45,712 bases of DNA from Planctomycetota bacterium (lineage in GTDB: Bacteria > Planctomycetota > Phycisphaerae > Phycisphaerales > Phycisphaeraceae): the NCBI GenBank assembly GCA_026386955.1, contig JAPLMQ010000282.1:1-45712 (forward strand). Reading direction: 5' to 3'. This document shows positions 8,326 through 16,442 of the stretch, in pieces. The notes beneath the pieces are model-generated. The model saw only the letters and a program-made list of their open reading frames with translations. It had not been told where the DNA came from and made no database searches. Numbering within the stretch: the first letter of the stretch is position 1; every line of letters starts with the position of its first letter. The position numbers were made by a program, and so were the translations under genes.

Positions 8326-9366
8326 TCACCACACCACCACCCGCCCATCGAACACCGGCCCATCCGTGCAGGCCAACCGAAATCGCCACGGCGTCCCGTC
8401 CGCCGTCGTCGCCTGCGGGCGCTGGCGGTCCTCGATCTTCACCACGCACGACTGACAGGTCCCCATCCCGCAGGCCATCGCCTGCTCGAGGCAGGCCTGC
8501 GAATCGACGCCTGCCTTGGCCGCGAGCTGCGCCACCGCGTGCATCATCACGTGCGGGCCGCAGACGTAGACCACCGTCTCGCGGCGTTGCTCGTCACCCA
8601 GCCCCGCGAGGAACCGCTCGACGCCCAGCGTGATCCGCCCCGGCAGGCCCAGCGAGCCGTCGTCGGTCGTGACCACCGCGGAAAACCCGTGCCGGGCGAA
8701 TTCCTCGACGCAGCGCGCCGGCTTGCCGTCCGTCGCGGGATCGACGCCGGCGACGCGCTTCACCGCGAGCAGGTCGCTCGTCAGCGCCCCGACGAAACCG
8801 ACCGCGTCCCAACCCGCCCGCTTCATCGCCTCCGTGAGATAGAACATCGGAGGCAGGCCGACCCCGCCGCCCACGAGCAGGCCACGTTTCTTCCCCGCGG
8901 GCAGCTCGAACCAATTCCCCAGCGGGCCGATCAGGTCGGCCGCGTCGCCGGGGCGCAGGCGTGAAAGCCAGTCGGTCCCCACGCCCACGACGCGGTGGAT
9001 GATCTCCAGCCACGTGCCGTCCTTGTCGTCGCCCCGGCCCGAGAGGCTGAACGGCCGGCGCAGCAGCGCCAGCGGGCCGCACAACTCGGGCTGGGTGAGC
9101 TTCAGCGGCTCGCCCGGCGACCACTCGCGCTCGGCGCCCAGCAGCGCCTCCATGTCGGCGGCGACGTCGGGCTGCCTGCAGCCCAGTTGGATGAACTGTC
9201 CCGGACGCGTCGCCGGAAAAACGCCCGACGAGCGCTCGACTCGCATGCGCAGGCGGAAATGCTCCCGGCAAATCGGCTCGTTCGACTCGACGCGGACGTC
9301 GAACCGGCGTCGCTCGCTCGGCGTGGGCTTGGTCGGGCTGGAACTCGCGGCTGGGGTGGCGTTCAT
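8326..9366 (-). CDS. pyrK: PyrK-like dihydroorotate dehydrogenase electron-transfer subunit
   Basis: The 346-residue flavoprotein has a ferredoxin-reductase fold. RRPFSLSG is the FAD-binding motif and GGGVGLPPM the nucleotide-binding loop. The C-terminal [2Fe-2S] cluster has cysteines in MACGMGTCQSC and LACTDGPVF. In class 1B enzymes PyrK passes electrons from dihydroorotate, via PyrD, to NAD. The protein is longer than usual because of an insert before the FAD motif (ADMEALLGAEREWSPGEPLK). No pyrD is adjacent, so the assignment as PyrK rather than another family member rests on the motifs alone. The start at MNATPAAS leaves about 60 bp to the divergent comF-like gene. Confidence 0.85.
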   Translation of the reverse strand: MNATPAASSSPTKPTPSERRRFDVRVESNEPICREHFRLRMRVERSSGVFPATRPGQFIQLGCRQPDVAADMEALLGAEREWSPGEPLKLTQPELCGPLALLRRPFSLSGRGDDKDGTWLEIIHRVVGVGTDWLSRLRPGDAADLIGPLGNWFELPAGKKRGLLVGGGVGLPPMFYLTEAMKRAGWDAVGFVGALTSDLLAVKRVAGVDPATDGKPARCVEEFARHGFSAVVTTDDGSLGLPGRITLGVERFLAGLGDEQRRETVVYVCGPHVMMHAVAQLAAKAGVDSQACLEQAMACGMGTCQSCVVKIEDRQRPQATTADGTPWRFRLACTDGPVFDGRVVVW

Positions 9367-9427
9367 CGTGAAGCATGATACGTTTCTCCGGCCGGGCGGG
9401 CCCCATCCCCCCGGCGAACGGGGCGCC

Positions 9428-10180
9428 ATGGGCCTTTTCGCCGCCACAACCCGCCTTCTCCGCCGTGCAGTCGACGACGTCCTGCCCGACGCGCCGTCGC
9501 TCTGCTGGGCCCACGCGCTCGCATCGGGCTGGAAGCCCGACGAGCCCGGCTCCTACTGCCCGCGCTGCGGCGCGACCGTCGCGCCCGGGGCGGCGATCGA
9601 TCCCGCCTGCGGCTTCTGCCGCGGGCAGCGCCAGCCGTGGGACCGCCTCGTGCGCCTCGGCCCCTACCGCGACCCGCTCCCCGCCTGGGTCGTCGCGATG
9701 AAGTTCCAGCAATCGTGGAAATGGGCCGAGATCTTCGGGCGCGAACTCGCCAGCCGGATCGAGGCCTCCCCCGCCGCCGACGCCGGCCCGCGCGTCGCCG
9801 TCTGCCCCGTCCCGATGCACTTCATCCGCCGGCTCTCGCGGGGCTACAACCAAGCGGGGCTGATGGCCGACGCCCTCGCGGCCCAGCGCGGCTGGCCCTG
9901 CGCGCCGATCCTCCGCCGCGTGCGCCACGCGCCCTCGCAGACCGCCGTCGCCCGCTCGAGCCGGCGCGGGAACATCCGCGGCACGTTCGCGCTGGGGCGG
10001 GTCGACATCGCCGGCTGGCACATCTGGCTGGTCGACGACGTGAAGACCACCGGCGCGACGCTCAACGCCTGCACGCGCCTCCTGCGCGAGGCGGGCGCCG
10101 CCAGCGTGAACATCGCCGTCGCCGCGGTGGCCGACCCGCGCGAGCTCCACGACGTGCGGGAATTCCACGAGCCGGCGTGA
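9428..10180 (+). CDS. ComF-family phosphoribosyltransferase-like protein
   Basis: The 250-residue protein has an N-terminal zinc-ribbon-like segment with CPRCG and CGFCRG. A type I phosphoribosyltransferase fold follows, with PVPMHFIRRLSRGYNQ, the SQTAVARSSRRGNIRGTF segment and the diphosphate-binding loop WLVDDVKTTGATL. ComF relatives are needed for DNA uptake in naturally competent bacteria; in others the role is unclear. No other competence gene is in the window. The start at 9428 is chosen because earlier in-frame codons run into the divergent gene and lack family residues. It is followed by a weak terminator and then the large gene-free region. Confidence 0.88.
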   Translation: MGLFAATTRLLRRAVDDVLPDAPSLCWAHALASGWKPDEPGSYCPRCGATVAPGAAIDPACGFCRGQRQPWDRLVRLGPYRDPLPAWVVAMKFQQSWKWAEIFGRELASRIEASPAADAGPRVAVCPVPMHFIRRLSRGYNQAGLMADALAAQRGWPCAPILRRVRHAPSQTAVARSSRRGNIRGTFALGRVDIAGWHIWLVDDVKTTGATLNACTRLLREAGAASVNIAVAAVADPRELHDVREFHEPA

Positions 10181-10290
10181 GGCGTCGGCGACTGCAAGTC
10201 GCGCGACCGACGCGCCGAGGCTCGCGGCCACCCATTGCGAAAAAAACCTCGCCCCCCGTAAGACCCGCACAAGTGTCCGGCGGAATCCGG

Positions 10291-10320
10291 ACAACGGCGC
10301 GCAAGTCGTTGTTTTTGTTT
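10291..10320 (+). terminator. Probable intrinsic terminator of the comF-like gene
   Basis: The stem ACAACG (10291-10296) with CGTTGT (10307-10312) is followed by a T-rich run, TTTTTGTTTT. The stem is only six base pairs with a ten-base loop, so this is a weak call. A GTCCGG/CCGGAC hairpin overlaps its left side and could compete with it. Confidence 0.45.
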
Positions 10321-10850
10321 TCGGGTTTTGGCGTGTGTCCGGATTTTTCCGGACGCTGGTACCTATGTCTGGCGCGGGAAATCAGCCCTCTAAAATGCTC
10401 TAACAGGTGCCGCTCCTGCTCCATTGCGGTTCCGCTCGTGTGACGCGTCGATGCCGGTCCGATGCGTCTTCGGGATCGATTCGAGGGCCGGCGAGCCGCC
10501 GTTCACCCGACCTGGGCTTGCGGGCTCGGAGGCGGTTTTGGGCCGAATTGTTGTAAGCGATTGTGGCTTCATTTGTTGTGTCTTTTGGTGCCGTTTTGGC
10601 GGTTCGGGAACGTTCCGGCCGGTCGAGGCCGACAGCGCACTTTGAGCGAAACGGGGCGACAAAATGTCCCGCTCTCGTGCCGGCGCGCGCCGCCCGCAGG
10701 TTAACCTGGCCGCGCGGGGCTCGTTCTGAGCGTTTCCGGAGGGGTGGGCGTTTCAACCCGTTTTGAAAATGGGTAGTAAATATTTTTTCGAATTCGGACG
10801 GAAAATTTCCGCGCCGCGTGAGTGCGCCGCGTGGGCGCGTCTTGGCTCGT

Positions 10851-10953
10851 AGTTCCGCCTTTAGGCGGGCATTTGATTTCGCTTGCCCCGCAGGAAGTCG
10901 GACCGTTTCCTTAGTTCAAAGACCGCGTGAACGCGGAACTCCGAACCTCGGAG
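10851..10953. repeat. AGTTCCGC inverted-repeat element with covarying inner stems
   Basis: The arms are at 10851-10868 (AGTTCCGC, CTTTAG, GCGG) and 10923-10940 (CCGC, GTGAAC, GCGGAACT). The outer bases of the arms are exact inverse complements. Each arm is also a small hairpin by itself (CCGCCT/AGGCGG and CCGCGT/ACGCGG). The inner bases differ between the arms but stay self-complementary within each. A further hairpin, CTCCGA/TCGGAG, follows at 10939-10953. The element lies just past the stop codon of the - strand gene ending at 10978. Confidence 0.7.
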
Positions 10954-10977
10954 TCGAGGCATCGCGGGGCCCCTCGC

Positions 10978-12021
10978 TCACCACTTCACCTCGACGCGCT
11001 GCCCCGTCTCCGCGCTCTTCACCGCCGCGTGCACCATCGCGAGGCTCTTGATGTTGTCCTCGCAGTGCGTCTGCGGGCGCGGGCCGCCGTTGAGGGCGGC
11101 GAGGAAGTCGCGCATCACGCCCGCGTGCCCCCCGTGCTCGATGGGCGTGACGGGGATCGTCTTGTCCTCCATCTCGCTGGTGAAGCCCTTCTTCCCGTCG
11201 GGCTTGCGCGTCTGGGCCTTGAGTTCCTGCGCCCCGTCCCACGTGGCCGTGCCCTCGGAGCCGATGATCCGCCACTTACTGTTCCACGACGTGCCCAGCC
11301 CCTCGGCGCACCACGAGCCGCGGTAGGAGAAGACGATGCCGTTGCTGAACTCGAAGATCGCCACCGACGAGGCCGCCCCCTTGTACCACGAGTGCTTCGG
11401 GTTGAACGCCTTGCAGTAGACCACGACCGGGTCGGCGTTCGAGAGGAACCGCGACGCGTCGAAGGTGTGGATCGCCATGTCGAGGATCAGCACGTAGTCC
11501 ATCTCGTCGCGGAAGCCGCCGAAGTGAGCCCCGATGTAGAAATCGGCGTGGAGCTCCTCGATCTCCCCCACCCCGCCTCCGCGCAGGAACTTCGCCAGCG
11601 AGGTGATCTCCGCGTTGTAGCGGTAGTTCTGCGTCACGGCGTAGAGCTTGCCCGCCGCCTTCGCGACCTTCACCATCTCGCTGGCCTTGCTCATCGAGTC
11701 GCTCATCGGCTTCTCGCCCAGCACGTGGCAGCCGTTCCGCAGCGCGGTGAGCACCACCTTGTCGTGGGCCGCGGGGATCGTCACGTCGAAGCAGGCGTCG
11801 GCCCCGGTGGCCTTGATCGCCTCCTCCTGCGTGTTGTAGACCACTGTCGCGGGCAGGTTGTACTTGGCCGCCATCGCCTCCGCGGCGGCGCGGTTGATGT
11901 CCACCAGCCCGACGAGCTTGATGCCCGGCGTCGCCTGGGCGTTGGTCATCCACGCGTTGGCCATCCCGCCGCACCCGACGAGGACGACCTTGAGCTCTTT
12001 GGTGTTGGTGACGTTGGTCAT
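10978..12021 (-). CDS. Gfo/Idh/MocA-family oxidoreductase
   Basis: The 347-residue protein has an N-terminal Rossmann domain (VVLVGCGGMANAW) and the family signature GEKPMSDS. The C-terminal alpha/beta domain has DMAIHTFDASRFL. Members oxidise or reduce sugars, inositols and related polyols using NAD(P), often with tightly bound cofactor; the substrate cannot be read from the sequence. The start at 12021 (MTNVTNTKELKVV) has AGGATCG upstream and is better than the longer frame from 12063. It has no signal peptide, unlike many planctomycete relatives exported by the Tat route. It lies downstream of pheT on the same strand, separated by a short hairpin repeat. Confidence 0.9.
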   Translation of the reverse strand: MTNVTNTKELKVVLVGCGGMANAWMTNAQATPGIKLVGLVDINRAAAEAMAAKYNLPATVVYNTQEEAIKATGADACFDVTIPAAHDKVVLTALRNGCHVLGEKPMSDSMSKASEMVKVAKAAGKLYAVTQNYRYNAEITSLAKFLRGGGVGEIEELHADFYIGAHFGGFRDEMDYVLILDMAIHTFDASRFLSNADPVVVYCKAFNPKHSWYKGAASSVAIFEFSNGIVFSYRGSWCAEGLGTSWNSKWRIIGSEGTATWDGAQELKAQTRKPDGKKGFTSEMEDKTIPVTPIEHGGHAGVMRDFLAALNGGPRPQTHCEDNIKSLAMVHAAVKSAETGQRVEVKW

Positions 12022-12054
12022 GGAATCGATCCTATAAGGAACCCCAAAGGGGAA

Positions 12055-12075
12055 CCCGGGCACGCGGCGCCTGGG
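12055..12075. repeat. Type B hairpin repeat (CCCAGGCAC family), copy 1
   Basis: CCCGGGC at 12055-12061 pairs with GCCTGGG at 12069-12075 (one G-T wobble), and CTTTG follows on the + strand. Related hairpins occur at 26700-26728, 27870-27891 and 36435-36459. It lies between the end of pheT and the start of the oxidoreductase gene on the - strand, so it may act as a weak terminator or transcript-stability hairpin. Confidence 0.65.
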
Positions 12076-12098
12076 CTTTGTTGGAGATCAACCTGGAT

Positions 12099-14141
12099 TC
12101 ACGCACGCAGCTCCGCGCCGAGCTTCTCCTTGAGGCGGGCCACGACGGTGCCCACCTGCGGGTCGACCTGCTCGTGCCGCAGCGTGGCCTCGGGGTCGCG
12201 GAAAAGCATGCGGAAGCTCACGCTCTTCTTCCCCGCGGAGATCGGCTTGCCCCGGTAGGCGATCAGGAAGTTCACGCGCTCCAAGAGCGCCGGCGACGTC
12301 GCCAGGACCTCCCTGCGGATCTGGTCCCACGCCACCGCCTCGTCGACGACGACGGAGAGATCGCGCTCGATGCCCGGGTGCCGAGCGAGCTGCGACACCT
12401 GACGCACCGGCGGATAGGCCTCCAGCCAAGCCTCAAGATCAAGTTCCGCGGCGACGACCGGGGCCTGCAGGTCGGCCAGCTTCAGCACGGCCGGGGCGAT
12501 CAGCCCCATGTGGCCCACCTCGCGCCCCGCGAGCTTGACGACCGCGGCGGCGGAAAAGGCGGCGTGCGACGCGGGCACGATCTCCAGATCCGCGCTGCCC
12601 GCCAGCACCGAGGCCAGCTCCTCCAGCGTCCCGCGCAAATCGCGCACGGCCAACTGCGCGTCGGCGGCGTCGGCGACCAACGCCAGCCTCCGCCGCTCGA
12701 CGATCTTGCCCGCCTCGCGCCACCACGTGGCTGCGGTTTCGAACAGGCGGACGTTGGTGTTGCCCACGTCCTGGTTCGCCTTGCGGCAGAGCATCAGGCT
12801 GGGCAACAGCGACGGGCGCAGCAGCGGCTCGGTCTTCCGCCGCTCGTCGTCGACCATGACGGGTGTTCGGCCTTCGGAGAGGAAGGCTTCGCCGAGCTTG
12901 GGCGGGAGGAAGCTGAAGGTCACCGTCTCGTGGTAGCCGTGGGAGGCGAGCGATTGGCCGAGGCGCCGCCGGGCCTCGACGTTGGGTTGGACCGGGCGGG
13001 CGATGATCTCGATCTTCTGCTTGACGCCGAGGTGGTCGAGCCCGTGCAGCCGGGCGACCTCCTCAATGAGGTCGACCTCGCGCTCCAAGTCGGGGCGATA
13101 CGTTGGGACCGAGCAGGCGATCGTCTCGCCGCGGGCGTCGAGCTTGGGCGAGAGGCCGAGGCGTTCGAGCAGCTCGACCATCCGGGCGGCAGGAATGTCG
13201 ATCCCGAGCAGGGCCTTGCAACGGGCGACGCGCAGCGAGACGGCACGCGGCCCGGGCGCCGCCGAGCCGACGCTCACGACGCCAGAGGCGATCTTCCCGC
13301 CTGCGACCTGCACGATCAGCGCCGCGGCCCGCTGGCTGGCGCGGTCGAGTCCCGCGGGGTCGATCCCGCGCTCGAAGCGGTAGCTCGAGTCGCTCGCGAG
13401 CTTGAGGCTCCTTCCGGTCCGCCGGGTCGTCAGCGGATCGAACCGGGCCGACTCGAGCAGGATGTCGGTCGTGCCCATGTTGACCTCGCTGTCGAGCCCG
13501 CCCATCACGCCCGCGATCGCGACGGGGCGCTTGGCGTCGGCGATGACGAGCATCTCGGGCGTGAGCGTGAGCTTGGCCCCGTCGATGGCGGTCATCGTCT
13601 CGCCCTTCTGGGCGTGGCGGACGACGATCCGTCGTTCCGCCAGTTTCGCGAGGTCGAAGGCGTGCAGCGGCTGGCCGAGCTCCATGAGGACGAAGTTGGT
13701 GACGTCGACGACGTTGTTGACGCTGCGGAGGCCGATCGCCTCGAGGCGGGCCTTGAGCCACGCGGGGCTCGCGCCGACCCTCACGCCACGGATCACGCGG
13801 GCCGTGTAGCCGGGGCAGAGGTCGGGCCGGCGGTTCTCGACGGAGGTCAATGATGAGACGGGCTCGCTCGACTGGGCCTCGGGCGGGATGGCCGTGGCGG
13901 GCATCGTGAACGTGCGTCCCGACCCCGCGGCGATCTCGCGGGCGACGCCCACGTGCGAGAGGCAGTCGGCCCGGTTGCTCGTCACCTCGACGTCGAGCAT
14001 CTCGTCGCCGTTCGCCCCCCCGGAGGTCAGCGGCGTCCGCGTCTCGATGGGCATGCCCTGGGCCGTCAGAAGGCTCTCGGCCTCATCGGCGGCGACGGCG
14101 GGGCGTAGGTATTCGTTGATCCACGCGAGGCTGACTTTCAT
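12099..14141 (-). CDS. pheT: Phenylalanyl-tRNA synthetase beta subunit, short form
   Basis: The 680-residue protein starts MKVSLAWINEYLRP. It carries the B1/B3-B4 editing region (VTSNRADCLSHVGVAREIAA; NNVVDVTNFVLMELGQPLHAFD; IAGVMGG), then the B5 domain, the synthetase core (RPSLLPSLM) and a C-terminal anticodon-binding FDX-ACB domain (RHPGIERDLSVVVD). With PheS it charges tRNA-Phe. The usual bacterial beta subunit has about 100 more residues near position 40-150, the EMAPII-like tRNA-binding domain. Here the sequence runs directly from GMPIETRTP to the B1 motif, so that domain is absent. pheS is not adjacent in the window. The ATG at 14141 begins at the conserved N-terminus. Confidence 0.95.
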   Translation of the reverse strand: MKVSLAWINEYLRPAVAADEAESLLTAQGMPIETRTPLTSGGANGDEMLDVEVTSNRADCLSHVGVAREIAAGSGRTFTMPATAIPPEAQSSEPVSSLTSVENRRPDLCPGYTARVIRGVRVGASPAWLKARLEAIGLRSVNNVVDVTNFVLMELGQPLHAFDLAKLAERRIVVRHAQKGETMTAIDGAKLTLTPEMLVIADAKRPVAIAGVMGGLDSEVNMGTTDILLESARFDPLTTRRTGRSLKLASDSSYRFERGIDPAGLDRASQRAAALIVQVAGGKIASGVVSVGSAAPGPRAVSLRVARCKALLGIDIPAARMVELLERLGLSPKLDARGETIACSVPTYRPDLEREVDLIEEVARLHGLDHLGVKQKIEIIARPVQPNVEARRRLGQSLASHGYHETVTFSFLPPKLGEAFLSEGRTPVMVDDERRKTEPLLRPSLLPSLMLCRKANQDVGNTNVRLFETAATWWREAGKIVERRRLALVADAADAQLAVRDLRGTLEELASVLAGSADLEIVPASHAAFSAAAVVKLAGREVGHMGLIAPAVLKLADLQAPVVAAELDLEAWLEAYPPVRQVSQLARHPGIERDLSVVVDEAVAWDQIRREVLATSPALLERVNFLIAYRGKPISAGKKSVSFRMLFRDPEATLRHEQVDPQVGTVVARLKEKLGAELRA

Positions 14142-14195
14142 GGGGCAAGAGCGTAGCAGAGAGGCGCGAGGGAGCAACCCGGCGCGGCGGCGGAA

Positions 14196-15080
14196 TCACC
14201 CACCCGCCTTCGCCGCGGCCCTGAGCCGGTCGAGCACCTCCATCGGCACGCGCTGATTGCCCAGGCCGATCGGCTTGCGCTCGCCGTGGAAGTCGCTCCC
14301 GCCGGTGGTGAGCAGCCCCAGGCGGGCGGCAAGTTTCCCGTAGCGATCGACTTGGGCGGGCGTGTGGTCGGTGTGGCGCGTCTCGAGGGCGTCGAGGCCC
14401 CAGGAGCGCAGGCAGACAACCGCGCGGTCCATGGCCGCGTCGTCGTGGCAACGAAGCTGGACCGGATGGGCCATCGACGCCAGCCCGCCCGTGCCGTGGA
14501 TGGCTTCGATCGCCTCGCGGGGCGGGAGGAGGTCGGTGCGGGCGTACGCGGCCTTGCCCTCGCCGATGTAGCGGGCGAACGCGTCTTGGATCGACTTGAC
14601 GTAACCCTTCTTCAGCAGGACCTGCGCGATGTGCGGCCGGCCCACGACGCGGCTGCCCTCGGCACGGGCCAGTTCCAGCACGTCGTCGTAGGCGATCTCC
14701 ACGCCCAGGGCCTGCAGGTTGGCGATGATCCGCGGGTTCCGCTGGGCCCGCGCGTCGAGCAGCCGACGGTGGATCGCCTGCAGCCCCGGCTCGTCGTGGC
14801 GGATGAAGTAGCCCAGGATGTGCAGCGTGCCAAGCCGTTCGGGCGGGGCTTGGCCGATGTCAGTCCAAATGGCGCCGGGGTCGGCCGAGAGCTCGATGCC
14901 CGGGACGAAGGCGACGCCGCTCTCCGCGCAGGCGGCGGCGCAGGCGGGAAGGCCGGCGGTGGTGTCGTGGTCGGTGAGGGCGATGGCGCCCAGGCCCGCG
15001 GCCAGCGCGAGGCGGGCGAGCTCCGCCGGCGCGTGCGTGCCGTCCGACGCGGTGGAGTGCATGTGCAGGTCGCAGAACAT
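14196..15080 (-). CDS. PHP-domain phosphoesterase (YciV/RNase AM-like)
   Basis: The 294-residue protein begins DLHMHSTASDG, followed by LTDHDT at residues 36-40, FVPGIELSA, GRPHIAQVL, MAHPVQL and a C-terminal GGSDFHG. These are the metal-binding motifs of the polymerase-and-histidinol-phosphatase fold. The overall length and motif order match the YciV/TrpH group, whose studied members cleave 3',5'-bisphosphonucleotides and short RNA 5' ends. The precise substrate here is inference. The start at 15080 (MFCDLHMHST) is chosen because the motif begins at once. It lies 54 bp upstream of pheT on the same strand and could be co-transcribed. Confidence 0.88.
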   Translation of the reverse strand: MFCDLHMHSTASDGTHAPAELARLALAAGLGAIALTDHDTTAGLPACAAACAESGVAFVPGIELSADPGAIWTDIGQAPPERLGTLHILGYFIRHDEPGLQAIHRRLLDARAQRNPRIIANLQALGVEIAYDDVLELARAEGSRVVGRPHIAQVLLKKGYVKSIQDAFARYIGEGKAAYARTDLLPPREAIEAIHGTGGLASMAHPVQLRCHDDAAMDRAVVCLRSWGLDALETRHTDHTPAQVDRYGKLAARLGLLTTGGSDFHGERKPIGLGNQRVPMEVLDRLRAAAKAGG

Positions 15081-15144
15081 CGCGTGGTCGGCCTCGGCCA
15101 AGGGTGCGGCGGGTGAGTGTAGACGCCCGGGGTCGGCCAAGCGA

Positions 15145-15530
15145 TCAAGGATCAGGCGAAGCGGTGAGCCTCTTCCGCCGCCAGACAGGCCACCAGCACG
15201 CGAGGTTCAACCCCATCAGCGCCGCGCACACGAGCCACCAGGGAATTGAGCACCGGACCCAGAAACGCTCTTCCGATTGCATCCAGTTCGCGTCTTCGCC
15301 GATCAGCAACCATCCGTTGGAGGAGGCGACCAGGCTACGTCGCCAAGCGGGAAGAAGGGAATGTAGAAATTGAACTCGTCGCTGGTCTTGCGGATGTAAT
15401 CGTCCTGCGGGAAGTAGTGGAAATGCCGGCGATGGCTCTCGAAGTGAAGGACGCCCGAAAGAACCAAGGAGATCCCCAGAAAGATCCTGCAAACCCATGC
15501 GACCTTCGATGGACGAGGACTTCGAGCCAT
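15145..15530 (-). pseudogene. Small two-helix membrane protein gene, apparently frameshifted
   Basis: Two overlapping - strand frames together look like one gene. The N-terminal half from 15530 (MARSPRPSKVAWVC) has one membrane helix and ends prematurely after FFPLGDVAW. The C-terminal half, in another frame ending at 15145, has GWLLIGEDANW, then a second helix (IPWWLVCAALMGLNLA) and a basic end (WRRKR). Joining them near 15325-15345 would give a protein of about 125 residues with a helix at each end. Small planctomycete membrane proteins often have that layout, a recollection not checked here. No Shine-Dalgarno sequence precedes the start. Either the gene is decayed, a base is miscalled, or the two frames are unrelated. 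Confidence 0.45.
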
Positions 15531-15612
15531 AGGAGGAAAGTCTACCCCCGGCGCAACAGGCGGAACAATCATCCGCAACGTGGACGAACCATCATTCGAT
15601 CCGCATCGATCA

Positions 15613-15646
15613 TAAAAAAAGATCGGCCCCACTTTCGCGGGGCCGA
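15613..15646 (-). terminator. Intrinsic terminator of cysC
   Basis: Read on the - strand, a stem of TCGGCCCC (15639-15646) and GGGGCCGA (15623-15630) with an eight-base loop is followed by ATC and a run of seven T residues (A residues at 15614-15620 on the + strand). It lies about 50 bp after the cysC stop codon. Confidence 0.9.
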
Positions 15647-15693
15647 GCCTCTTTCTCCCTCCTCATTTTTCGGTCTTAACCGCCCGCAGGCGA

Positions 15694-16323
15694 TCAGGCC
15701 TTGAGCAGCCCGTGCTTCTCAAGCAGGTCGATGAGCTGCAGGACCGCGTCGGCGATGCTGACCTTGTCGGTGCGGATGGCCAGCTCCGCCTTCTCGGGCG
15801 CCTCGTACGGGTCATCGACGCCGGTGAAGCCCATGCCCTTGCCGGCGGCGACGGCGGCGCGGGCCTTCTTGTAGAGCCCCTTGGGGTCGCGCTTCTCGGC
15901 CTCCTCGACGGGGATGTCGATGTGGACCTCGATGAAGGGGATCTTGGCGGCGTCGTGGAGGGCGCGGACCGCGTCGCGGTCCTTGCGGTAGGGGCTGATG
16001 AAGCTGGTGACGGCGATCATGCCCGCGTCGGCGAAGAGCTTGGCGACCTCGCCGATGCGGCGGATGTTCTCCGCGCGGTCCTCGGCGGTGAAGCCCAGGT
16101 TCTTGTTGAGGCCCATGCGGATGTTGTCGCCGTCGAGGCGGTAGGCGTGCTTGCCGCGCTGGAGCAGGACCTGCTCGAGGGCGACCGCGATCGTGCTCTT
16201 GCCGCTGGCGGAGAGCCCGGTCATCCACAGCGTCCCGCCCTTCTGGCCCAGGCCCTTGGCGCGCTCCTCGCGGGTGACGTTGCCTTCGTGCCAGGTGATG
16301 TTCGTCGCTTTCTGCTCGGCCAT
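15694..16323 (-). CDS. cysC: Adenylylsulfate (APS) kinase
   Basis: The 209-residue protein has the Walker A loop GLSASGKST (36-44), the substrate motif [26 protein letters not shown], and the lid region [11 protein letters not shown] ending in FTGVDDPYE. It phosphorylates adenylylsulfate with ATP to give PAPS, used in sulfate assimilation or as a sulfotransferase donor. It is a stand-alone kinase, not fused to an ATP sulfurylase or to CysN, and no other cys gene lies in the window. An intrinsic terminator follows. The hairpin repeat at 16385-16426 separates it from recQ upstream. Confidence 0.95.
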   Translation of the reverse strand: MAEQKATNITWHEGNVTREERAKGLGQKGGTLWMTGLSASGKSTIAVALEQVLLQRGKHAYRLDGDNIRMGLNKNLGFTAEDRAENIRRIGEVAKLFADAGMIAVTSFISPYRKDRDAVRALHDAAKIPFIEVHIDIPVEEAEKRDPKGLYKKARAAVAAGKGMGFTGVDDPYEAPEKAELAIRTDKVSIADAVLQLIDLLEKHGLLKA

Positions 16324-16384
16324 GGGATGCTCCGTGGTTCTCGGGACAGGGTCGTTTGTGGAGCGTCAGATGGTAGCGGAACCA

Positions 16385-16426
16385 CCGGCCCCCGCAAGCG
16401 TCGGGGGCTTGCCCTGTAGGGGCCGG
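16385..16426. repeat. Nested GC hairpin between recQ and cysC
   Basis: An inner stem CCCCCG (16389-16394) with CGGGGG (16402-16407) sits inside an outer pair CCGGCCCC (16385-16392) with GGGGCCGG (16419-16426). The inner and outer stems share bases and cannot all form at once. No T-run follows on the - strand, so it is not a standard terminator. It lies between the recQ stop and the cysC start. Confidence 0.5.
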
Positions 16427-16442
16427 CGCGAAGGAGCCTCGC

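Larger units (their letters stand above)
10181..10977. other. 797-bp gene-free region with strong T-over-A asymmetry
   Basis: No convincing open frame or RNA gene was found. The + strand is markedly T-rich and A-poor in parts: 10301-10360 has 26 T and 4 A, and 10561-10620 has 25 T and 3 A. It contains two copies of a GTCCGG/CCGGAC hairpin (10275-10292 and 10337-10354), a short AT-rich block near 10765-10810, and an AGTTCCGC inverted repeat at its right end. It is flanked by convergent genes, so promoters for them are not expected here. Confidence 0.6.

Noticed and set aside
10400..10500. Possible tRNA-like folding near a GATTCGAGG stretch
   Set aside because: No seven-base acceptor stem, anticodon arm or T-arm with the GTTCRA consensus could be placed together.
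10424..10766. Several 67-118-codon frames on both strands in the gene-free region
   Set aside because: None has a plausible start with ribosome-binding site, codon use like the neighbours, or any recognisable feature.
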